From NCBI GenBank assembly GCA_946894095.1, contig OX335642.1, positions 10,985,021 through 11,049,020 on the forward strand: 64,000 bases of DNA, in the 5' to 3' direction. This DNA is from Incurvaria masculella. Its lineage: Eukaryota > Arthropoda > Insecta > Lepidoptera > Incurvariidae. The position numbers and the translations under genes are program-made. The notes below the pieces were generated by a model. The model ran no database searches and was not told the DNA's origin. It saw only the letters and a program-made list of their open reading frames with translations. Every line of letters begins with the position of its first letter. Positions within the stretch are counted from its first letter, which is position 1. This document shows positions 19,601 to 31,600 of the stretch, piece by piece.

Positions 19601-22600
19601 TTGGATCACTCTATTGTCCGTATGTTTTTAGTGTGCAACTTTTTATTGGTTATCAAAAGATTAAATTTTAAGTTTAAAGTTTAAAGGAAATAAGCACAAA
19701 TAAAAAGTTTTTTTTTATGTAACTGGACATGGATGGCTAACACCCAACTGACCGTTAGATATAGGGATTGCAATATCGTTCTCGCGAGATCTCGTTTTTG
19801 CGAGATCTCGGTCTTTTTTAGCGAGATTGATCTCGGCCGAAAAATGGGTGCGATCTCGCGAGTTTAACGAAATTGCATTCGAGCACAAACGAACCGCGGC
19901 AGCGCGCGAACCGACACGGAGCTGCAATCGGTTTCGGTGTGCGATCGGCGGCGGTTGAATCTGAAAGGGCGGTTGGATAACTGGCCAGCAAAATAATTAG
20001 CTGTTCAGCAAACAATTCTTTGGACATTTTCTGCTTCTTAAGGTGATGTGAACTGAACAAAGCATTTCATTTGATTGGTATATTTTGTTAATTAATCTCT
20101 CATTTCTAATAGATCTCTGAGTAGGTATAGTTTTCTTTCGTTGATAATAATATCTCAGTTTAATAGTCAACTCAACTTAGATAATGAGTTTCGTTTGAGT
20201 TTTCGACTGTTTTTTTTTGTTATAAATCAACTGTTTTATTATTAAAAGACTTTTGTTTGATATTAGAAGAGAAGACTGGTTGTTTATTTAATTTCTCATT
20301 TGATTAGATACGTCAAAGTTTATTACATAAAAGTTCATAAAAAAATAATTATATGTCAAACAATGTTAAATAAATAAAAGTTTATTGAAAAAATTCGTAA
20401 AAATAAATGTTTATTTTATAATACTAATATTTACCTTATTATATATATTATCTTATGATTTAAATAATAAACTTATTATTTTTTTCCTCATTTATTCAAA
20501 TTATTGTGACTATTTGCATGAATACACACAAAACTGCCAATCTCGAAATTGGCAGGATGTCACGGTATGGTTATTCTTAAGCTCGCCGAGATCTCGCCTG
20601 AGCCCCAATCTCGCGAGATTGCATTCCCTAGACAAATATAAGCCTAACACACCATATGGGAACTAGGTGCCATGCCAGGACCTTCATTATATTTCTCGGC
20701 TACATTGAACTGGATGGAAAACAAACAACAATTTTTATTGCCGCTTCGACCATCGTTCATTCAATGCGATGGTCCCGACATGGGCGGGATCAAGCCTACC
20801 ACCTAGTAAGACCTACAGTTTTACGTGGAATCCGAACAACGGCGGACCTTAACAGCTGATAATGGTTACCAATCCAGAACCCAACCGCCCTCAGAGGTGC
20901 TTCACCCAGTTAATCGAATCACAAGGCGTCGCGCCGCTGGGCTACGGAGGCTGAGAATAAACTGGAAATAAAACGTTTGCTTTAAATGTGTTCGAATGTT
21001 AAAAATAATTCGTTAGCCAAAACCAGATTTTTTTATTATCAGTGGTGTAAAATTTTCTCCTTGTAATATCAGGAGTTGGGAGTTGAATTGGTATAACAGA
21101 GTTATACATAAATCCATATTGCATTCCTTGGAATAAGCGATGTACTTGCTTAGTACGAAAAAGTATATCCACTTAAGGCAACCTAGGAATAATAGCACCA
21201 AATACGATTTTGGTAACAACAATATGTTAATGTTCAATCTTTGCAGTCAATTTTCGTAATGCAGTTATTGGGTTGAATCAATGTAATATATGTAGGTATA
21301 ATCTTAAACACTGTGTTAGAAGGAGGCATTGGGGACAAAAGGAGGGGGTGTAGGAGAATTCCAAATTATGGGTATACAGCAGGTGACGAAATTGGTAGAT
21401 GTAATAGCCGCGAATGGGATATTTTGCTAGTTCGGGTCCAGCCTTGCAGTATTTTCGTTAAGTAGTTTTTTTTTATGCGACCTGACATGGATGGCTAATA
21501 CCACACAACTACCGTTATGATATTAGCCCAATACACCACATTCCCGAAGGAATTAGGTGCCATGCCAGGACATTCCCTTTACGAGCACAGCTACATTGAA
21601 CTGGATAGAAAACACAGAGAATTTTTCATTGCCACTTCGACCATCTTTTCATCCAATGCGATGGTACCAACCCGGGCGGGCTTAACCCTACCACCTAGTA
21701 GGGGAAGGGGACCTACAGTGTTACATGGATTCCGAACCATGGAGCAGCTCGCATTCGTGACGAAATGCACTTATCGAACTCGGAAAGAGAAAGACAGTGG
21801 TGCATGTCGGTATTAATGTGTCTTTGCTTCACAATCGGTTATACAATACATATCGCATTCCTTAAAACTAGTGCCGTGCAATTCGGGCTGATTCTGACCT
21901 ATAGTGGGCAGCGTACCTTGCAGGAGTAGGTGTTCCCGCACACGCCGCACTCCACCTTCTCGCGGCGTCCCTCCACGCAGCGCAGCTGATGCACCCTGCA
22001 CCGACCACCACACGTCACTCTCCGACATCGTGCCAGACTTGCTTTGCCAATGTTTGCACTAACATTTATCCCGAATATTTAATTAAATGTTTGATTTATT
22101 CTTTGTTATATATTGCAATTAAGTATACTACATTTTACGCCCTGGTTTACTGTTATGTGAAATGTATTGTGTCATGTGTACAAATATAAACCGTCACAAT
22201 CCTACAACAGTTTCCAAACATTATGAATGTTTGCGAGTGGAGGGGACCGCCAACATCAATCCCAACAATCCTACAACAGTACCCAAACTTTATGAATGTC
22301 AGTTCAGTATCTTTTTCAGTATCAGTATGTTTTATTGTGATCCATGCACGGTAAGTTTGACTTAATTTTATGGTGCCTACTCAACTTGTATGAGCTTTTT
22401 ATTTATTAAGTAAATATACTTTTTCGTACTAAGCAGGTACGTCGCTTATGCCAAGGAATGTGATATGTATGTATGTATAATCGACCGTGAAGCAAGGACA
22501 CATATTTGCAGTCAATTTCCGCCATGCAGCTGAAGCGTACATACATACACACGTACGTACATACATGTATGTGGGTATAATCTTAAACACTGTGTTAGTA

Positions 22601-25600
22601 GGAGGCATTCATTACGGGAGGAGGGACTGTAGGAGAATTCCAAATTATGGGTATACAGCTGGTGGCGAAATTGGTAGACGCAATACCCGCTAATGGTATG
22701 TTTTGCTGGTTTGGGTCCAGCATTGCAATATATTTGTAAAGTGGTTCTTTTTACTGGGCTCTTTCTTCAATTAATGTGTCCTTGCTTCACGGTCGATTAT
22801 ACATACATACATACATATCACATTCCTTTTTATTTATTATTCATTATAGAGATTTTGATGATTCTTGACGTCCCAATGAATTTTGAAAACTCAAAACCGC
22901 ACAAACAAAAGTTTTGTGACAGTTTTTGATAATTATTCAAAATGGCTCCACCATTTTTAAGAATTTTCAAATCCTCTATCGACCAAAAAATTGCATATAA
23001 CCTGCTCACAAAATTTCAAGAGAATCGGTCGAGAATTGCGACCTACAGAGGAGAACAGCCGGACAGACATACGAAAGTATTTTTGCCCAAGCTGAAACAG
23101 GGATGGTTCGGTCAGTCAATAAAAAAAATCCAGTCAGTTGGATAAATGGGTGCCTGTCACAATCTGTAAAGTTTGCATGTGGTGAGGCACAGGGTTATAT
23201 ATTTTGGGTGGTGCTTGTTGCAGGTGCGGGCGCAGTGCAGTGTGCTCTCACCACAACCTACCGACTATATAACAAGCGACGACCCCTACCGCAGGTTGTC
23301 CTTAGACTTGAAGAGGCGCTGGCACTTGTGGCAGGCCAGACTCAGGCCGTGGTTGGCTTCGTGCTTGTTGTAGGTGGGGCTGCAGTGCGCTCAGGCGGCA
23401 TACGTGTGCGTCTCCTTGCGGTGTGCTCTCACCAGTACCTGCCACCTATATAGCGAGCGACGTTACCCACCGCAGGTTGTCCTTAGACTTGAAGAGGCGC
23501 CGGCACTTGTGGCAGGCCAGACTCAGGCCGTGGTTGGCTTCGTGCTTGTTGTAGGTGGGGCTGCAGTGCGCTCAGGCGGCATACGTGTGCGTCTCCTTGC
23601 GGTGTGCTCTCACCAGTACCTGCCACCTATATAGCGAGCGACGTTACCCACCGCAGGTTGTCCTTAGACTTAAAGAGGCGCTGGCACTTGTGGCAGGGCA
23701 GACTCAGGCCGTGGTTGGCTTCGTGCTTGTTGTAGGTGGGGCTGCTGTGCGCTCAGGCGGCGTACGTGAGCGTCTCCTTGCGGTGTGCTCTCACCAGTAC
23801 CTGCCAACTATATAGCGAGCGACGTTACCCACCGCAGGTTGTCCTTAGACTTGAAGAGGCGCTGGCACTTGTGGCAGGGCAGACTCAGGCCGTGGTTGGC
23901 CTCGTGCTTGCGCAGCGAGTGCTTGTTGTAGGTGCGGCCGCAGTGCACGCACGCGGCGAACGTATGCATCTCCTTGCGGTGAGCTCTCACCAGCACCTGC
24001 CATCCACACATTTATTGACTGACTAAGGGCAAATGGCTGATATAATGAATATATTTATTTTTATTTATCCAAACTGAAATCTGTCTACTATTGACATAAA
24101 TCAGTTCTTGTGTCTGTAGGGTAGAAGTTAGACTTGCGTGTGGCAAATGTTCACTAATATTTCCACTATTTCACTATAATTTTATACGACCTGCGGCTGC
24201 TGCAAAATTACTGCCAATACATTTCGCATGAAACAAGGGGAGGATTCAAGCAGTCTGGATAAAATCCAAACAGGAAAGTGTAATGGGTTTGGTTCTTTAC
24301 TTGTTATTCAGACCTTCCCCTGTCTGACGATGTCCTAATTGGAACGTTCGCCGATGACACCGCAGCTTTGGTAATTCACAAGAACCCTACAAATGCTTCC
24401 CTTATACTGCAAAGAAGTCTTAACAACATAAAGTGGCTAATAGAGTGGAGAATCGAACCAAATGAAAGCACATCAGTTCAGGCGACCTTCACAACCCGAC
24501 GGGAGACATGCCCATCAGTAACTCTTAACGGCATACAAATTCCCCAAGCAAATGAATATTTGTAAAAAGTTCTCGGAGAAATTTCAGGTTGACCATATAA
24601 CCACTTCTATGGTTTCTATGGTCTTCTATTTCTGTAGTAAAATAGCTTAATTTGAAGAAAAATATATAATAAATGATGAGCCATGACTAAACATGAAATT
24701 TTAAGTGCACGTGCTTAGCTTGGGGTCGCAATATGTTGCAGGACGGATAAAAAACATTGGCCACTACTGCAGCTAACCCGTGGGTCCGACCTTAATATTG
24801 GAGGCCGAAGAGGGAGCGAAAAGGCTTGCAGCAGGCTGGACCTCCATTTGGCAAGGGGACGGTGGTGTGTAGAGAGTATGATGCTGTTACCGGTGAGGCG
24901 AACATCTTGGGGCAGTCGGGGCAGGCGAACTCCCTGCGGCCGTGCATTCGCGTTATGTGCATGTTGAGCGCCGAGATGGACCGAAAGAGCTTGCGGCAGG
25001 CGGGGCACGGCAGGCGCCGCGCGTGCGCAGCGCGGTGTCGCTCCAGGCGCCGGGCGCTCACGAATGTGCGCCCGCACTCCTCACACTGGCAACACGAGCT
25101 AGCAGCCTGCTCCTTGTTTTTCTTTTTTCTTTCCTTCAGGTGAAGACTCCGGGCTCTTTTCAACACCTGGATTAGTTTGATAGTTAACCACAGCTAGGAA
25201 ATTGAGGGAGATCATTGATGTTCTTGTTCGCATGTATGATATTTTTTGTGGTCACTCAATTAACATGAGCTGGACTAGAAACATTTAACCAGAACACAAT
25301 TCCTCATGGCAATAACAAATTGAGTAACAACGGAATTTCCAAAGTGGCAAATATGAATGTCCTTTGAATAGTTTCATAGACTAAATCAAAAATTGCACAT
25401 CATGTTCCACTCGTAGTGAGCGCCGCCGCTCGGTTACCTGAGTATTGTTGGTGTAGGCGGCATCGTGTGACGCATCCCACACTACGCTAATCTCCGCACC
25501 CATAAAGATATAGAGTGCCTGGCCGGCCGGCTCGGTGACAGCACGCTCGTGCGCCGCCCTCACGGCCTCGTGCAGGGAATGCCATTTGTTTGCAGAATGA

Positions 25601-28600
25601 CGCATGAACTACAACCATAATATTAGAAATATATCCCTAGTTTGTATCGCATGGCAACACATACACAGCAATGGAAACACAGCAGTGCGTTAGCGAAACA
25701 ACTAGCATAAATAAGTGACCTGTGGGTACACTTAGTGGATGCGAATGTGTTCGGGGAAAGAAGTTAATGTTTAAGCATTCAAACAGAATATGCAACATTT
25801 ATAACCCTTTCGACTGCCTTTCTTTCGCCTGAACATTTAGTTATTTGACTGGCAATGGACAGCCCGGTCACCTGTGACTGACATTTCATGTGAATATTAG
25901 TCCTGCGCTTGGCATTTTTTTTATTTGTATGCACCCTACTTTATTGGCACACAGAAACATATCGACGACGGAAGATGCAACATGATTTTGTCAAATACTA
26001 GTTGATGGCTCATACCAATATTTTTAAAAATAATTTATTTCATCTAGTGCTTTTTGCCCACCAGCAAAGGTATGAAAAAAATGTTGAAGAAAGGGTTGAG
26101 TCATCATTCATTTAAACAATTGGTTTCCTTATCCAGATGGTTTCGATTGAAACCAAATGTTTTGTGTGATAAGAGTTGCTGCAGGAGGGACACTTGCTTC
26201 TTCTAGCAGCCATGACATTTGCAGCAGCTGCAAAAGCAGAACTCTTGGTAAGGTCTATATGTACACACCTGCAGGAAGACGTATGCGTCGACTGCTGAGT
26301 TGGCGCAGGAGAGACACAAGCACTCCGGCAGCCCCGACCCCTCTTGCAACTACGGTAAGAGCAAAACTTGTGTAACGACACCACTGCAATCATCACTGAC
26401 AGGCATCGTCACGGACACATCATTCTATATGGGTACACATCATTCAAACGGCCATGGTATTGAATGAATTAATTAATTACAATTATAAATTGTATGAACA
26501 GCTTCTGTGGCAGGAATGTTTGGGTGCGCTCCACTCAATTCTGCTATTCTTACGTATTCTCGATCTCGTGTTATGCGACCGCGAATGTACGCTCGTTGCT
26601 GCGCCAACCCCACTGCTCCCCGCGGACCGCCATCATCCGCCGCTCGAAATATCACTATCGTTGGCCGTTGAAACTAGCCTACCCAATATTAGAAAGGCGA
26701 ATTATGACATAATTAACGACCAACTATTATCTGTTGATTGGGATCTCCTAATTAGTGGTGGGTCAATAGATAACTCCTTAAGTAAATTCTATTCTATTAT
26801 TAATAATGTTATTTCTAAACTAATCACACCTAAAAGAAATATATGCTCCAGGTATCCTACTTGGTTTACTAATGAGCTAATTTCTATTGAAAAACGTAAA
26901 CTTAAAGCCTGGAAAAAATGGAAAAACTATAATAATATTTCAGATTATATACATTTTGGTAAACTAAGATCAAAATTTAAATTTAAATTAGATGAGCAAT
27001 ACACTGCTTACATACATAACGTTGAAACCTGTTTACAAAATAATATTAAAAGTTTCTGGTCATATATTCATAGTTTGAAAAAAACAACGGGATATCCTTC
27101 TTCGATGACTTTCAGTGACACTAAATTAAATAATCCAACTGATATATGTGAAAGTTTTAATACATATTTTCATTCAACTTTTGAAACATCGGCTTCGAAT
27201 AACAATTTTGATTTTAAAACCCTAAATAGCTTACACTCTAATTTCCCCATGATATCCTCTTTAACTTTCAGCCCGGTAGAAGTCGAAAAACATCTCGAGG
27301 CTCTTGACCTAAATAAAGGAGCGGGTCCCGATGGCATTGAACCGATTTTTTGGGCAAAAACCAGTCATTCTTTATCAAAACCTATATGCCTCATTTTTAA
27401 CAAGTCTCTAGGTGAAGGTGTTTTTCCAAATCACTGGAAACTGGCCAACATAACTCCTGTGCACAAAAGTGGCCCACATAAACAAATCGAAAATTATAGA
27501 CCGATATCAATTTTATCATGTTTAGCAAAAGTGTTTGAGAAATTGGTCCATGATAAGCTTTATAATTACATGAAGGATGGAATCTGTCCCGAACAACACG
27601 GTTTCATAAGAAATAAATCGACAGTCAGCAATCTTATGCTTTTTTCAAATTTTCTTTTTGATGCGATGGATAGTGGTGACCAAGTAGACGTAATATATAC
27701 TGATTTAAAAAAAGCTTTTGACAAAGTTAACCACAATATATTATTTCAAAAACTGGCTTTTAATGGCATTAAGGGTGATTTGCTTCGTTGGACGATATCA
27801 TACCTCACAAATCGGTTACAGAGAGTAACAATAAATGGATACGTATCGCAAACCGTTAATGTTACCTCGGGTGTCCCTCAAGGATCCATTTTAGGCCCAT
27901 TTTTGTTTGTTTTGTTTTTAAATGATATTGGTAAATGCTTTAAATTTTGTAAATATCTTATTTACGCAGATGATCTGAAAATATATGTTAAAATTAATTC
28001 CACAAATGATTGTTTGTTGCTTCAAGATGATCTTAATCGATTATATGGTTATTGCCAGTGGTATAAAATGCAGCTCAATATTCTTAAGTGTAAAAAAATG
28101 ACTATTACTAAGAATCACAACATTTTTGATTTCACGTACACTATTGGAGGCGAACCACTTGAAAGTGTTGAAAGTATGTATGAGGGATCATGGGATTATC
28201 ATCGACAAAAAGCTACATTTTGAAGCACACGTAGAAAATATTAAAAATAAAGCATTCAAAATGATGGGTTTTGTGCTTCGTAACACCAAGGACTTTAATA
28301 ATGCTGACAGTTATATTTTACTTTTTAACTCACTGGTAAGGTCTCACCTAGAGTATGCTGCTGAAATATGGAACCCCTTCTACTATAAATATGTCACATC
28401 TCTGGAAAGCATACAAAAGTACTTTTACCGTGTTATGCAGTACAGACTCCGCCGGAAAGGTATATCTTGTACCGTGAACCCTATGACTCTAGCTAATAGA
28501 AGATGTCTAGGCGATATGATGTTCCTGCACAAACTTCTTCACAGCAAAATCACATGTAGCGAGTTGCTTGCTCAAGTGGATATTCGTGTTCCCAGCAGTC

Positions 28601-31600
28601 GCGGCACTCGTAACGCTGTTCTCTTTCTTCTTCCGCGAACGCGTACCAACGCAGGCAAAAGAGAACCGTTCTACAGAATGTTCCAGACATACAACCAGAC
28701 TTTTAGTAACGTTGATATTTTTAATTGCAATCATGGTTCGTTTAAAAAATATATTAAAAACATTTTGGAATGACAGTCCTCTTTATTGTTTGTTTATTTT
28801 ATTGTTTGTTTATTTATAAAGGTTTATTTTTTGTTTAAATATATCAATAATAATATAATAACAATATGTATAAATATACTATATAATCTTTATATGAATA
28901 CTTATATGTTTAGTGGTTACATATACAAATGCATCGCAGTCTAATATCGCAGTAATAATGTTTAATGTTTTTTGCATGTTATTGCAGGTATTTTATTCAG
29001 TGCACAAGAAAACAATAAAATAATACATGGACACCTAGGTACTTTGTCAGCTATTTAAATACCATATTTTTGAACTCTGTGGCATCTGGTGTTGTGTAAT
29101 GACTTGTTGTATATTTTATTGTAATACTATGCTTGTTTTTGTGTCATTACATGTTAAGATGCTCTAAATAAAGAAAAAAAAAAGTATTTTGTCAGCTGGA
29201 GTCAGGTGGTCGTTCAGGTATATCTGCTTTTTGTCTCCTGGAAGCCTGACGTCACCGGTATTAATGCCGAGCCGCTTGCAGATGGCTCTCAGGACCTCGT
29301 CCTTAAGGGGGCGTCGATAGAATTTGACAACGATTAGCTTCGGTCGGTTGTTCGGTTGGGACGAGAAATGAGCAATCGGTTCGTGGAACTGATAATTTTG
29401 CCTACAAAGCAGGTCAACGGCCGCGGCGCAGGTTGCACGCTTGCGAACTTGTGTAATTCAGTGTTCAATATAATATCATCAAAAACAGTCGCATTTTATT
29501 ATTTGACGCTCAATAGATGTAGACGAAATGGATTTTGATTGTGTGTAATAAAAAGGTCGTTTTGGTCGTAGTCGGTTGTAAAAGAAAGGGTGATAAATAA
29601 TACAGACCGGGCAGTGCGTGAGGGCTACAAGGAGGTCAGCAAGAGTGAGCGGTCCAACACAGTACGGCAGCAACTCCAGCTGCACGCGTTCCGCTAGCCA
29701 CAGTCGACCCTCCGCCGTGCCGCCAAAGCACAACCTGAAAAAACCACCTTCACTTGCAGGTAGCCAGAGCGGACAATGAGAAGGTCGCAAGAATGAGCGG
29801 TCCACCACAGTTGGCAGCAACTCATGCTGCGCGCGCCCCGCCAAAGCACAACCTGAAACAACCACCTTCACTTGTAGGTGGCCAGAGCGGACAATGAAAA
29901 GGTCGCAAGAATGAGCAGTCCACCACAGTTGGCAGCAACTCCATCTGCATGCGCTCCGCCAAAGCACAACCTGAAACAACCAACTTCACTTGTAGGTAGC
30001 CAGAGCGGACAATGAAAAGGTCGCAAGAATGAGCGGTCCACCACAGTTGGCAGCAACTCCAGCTGCATGCGCCCCGCCAAAGCACAACCTGAAACAACCA
30101 CCTTCACTTGTAGGTAGCCAGAGCGGACAATGAGAAGGTCACAAGAATGAGCGGTCTACCACAGTTGGCAGCAACTCATGCTGCACGCACTCCGCCAGTC
30201 ACAGTCGTCCCTCCGCCGTGCATACTGTCTTCAGTCTTGGAGATGTGCTTGATTAGCACATCAATCAGTCTTGGGTTTTATCCAGAATAGGGTTTTATCT
30301 AGAAGGTTATTATAAAGTGTTTCAAATACCGTGCTGTACATAAGGGATTCTCCGGATGGTTCTTAGGATGTAGGTTACAAGTGCGACATCAGGTCCAAAA
30401 TCCAGAGAGATGTGGAAACATTGAACGTTAACGCGGCGAGTCGCTACGCATGATAGCCCCAAATAATACATCCTTATCTAGGCTTAATTCTCTTTTCTCT
30501 CCATTTACGCTCTAAAAGCTCTGTCAATGTTGACCTCCCTTCGCCTTTTGCAAACACTTGGTTGATATTAACCAAACAGAAGCCCAGAGTGTCAAATATC
30601 CACTTCTATCAATAAAATGGCTCTTAAAATGTTACTACATCGATAATTTACTTTTGAAATCATCACATGTTTAAACATTTTAAGGATTTTTTTACATGTT
30701 ACAATAATAAAACCATATTATTATAATTTTACTAGTAAAACTGTAATTTTGAAGATTACTGGGAAAAAATTTACAAGAGTGCGCCATTCTTAGCTTCTAG
30801 CTGGATATCAGGGATGGTAGAGTGGATTTTTAGAAGCATTTTTGGTCAAGGAACATGGGCGCGGAAACGAAGTTTTCTATCTAAAATATTTTTTTGAAAA
30901 TATGAAATCCGCTTAATAATTTCCACCCAATTGCGCCACTTACTAATCACCTGCCAACATTACAACCGAAAAGTGTTGCCAGACGCCAAATGATATATTC
31001 CATGAGGTTCTAACTCTAATATAAGCTAAATAAGCTTAAAAAAAGCCTTTTTTAAATGCACCTCGAAGCCCAGGCAGGTAAGTTGATGGCTACGCCGAAA
31101 GACTCGCTTGGTCGGCCCTTTCGCTACGCGAGCGCATGAGTCTCGCTCTCATACCTCTCGCTCCGCTCAGGACCTCCTGCGCGAGCTTTCGTCTCCGCAC
31201 TTCTAAAAAACACTCTAGGGATGACGCACACCAACATGTAATGTCGGGGCGGCTAAGTCGGTTTTGGAGCAATACGAGTACAGGAATTGTTAATTTTACC
31301 CTAAATTATGGGAAATTACACTATTGCATCGCGCGCCGCCATCGTCGTCGCATCGACGCATATAGTATCGCGTCGGAATACAGAACGAACGTTAATATTG
31401 CTGACGGGATTTCATATTTTCAAAAAAATACTTTAGATAGAAAACTTCGTTTCCGCGCCCATGTTCCTTGACCAAAAATGCTTCTAAAAATCCACTCTAC
31501 CATCCCTGATATCCAGCTAGAAGCTAGGAATGGCGCACTCTTGTAAATTTCACCCGATTACTGTCAACCAATACTATCTCCTTCAATGAACCTAACCAAA

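Noticed and set aside
23374..24026. Repeated plus-strand 86-96-codon frames
   Set aside because: They are the antisense of the tandem exon g copies. The zinc-finger signature is on the minus strand, and the repetition comes from the 181-bp period.
26157..26375. Plus-strand exon resembling a finger (TYASTAELAQ)
   Set aside because: The minus-strand ZAD exon d explains the region, with shared intron position and paralogue alignment.
31090..31471. Open frames inside the 794-bp fold-back
   Set aside because: No motif; they lie in a non-coding transposon interior.
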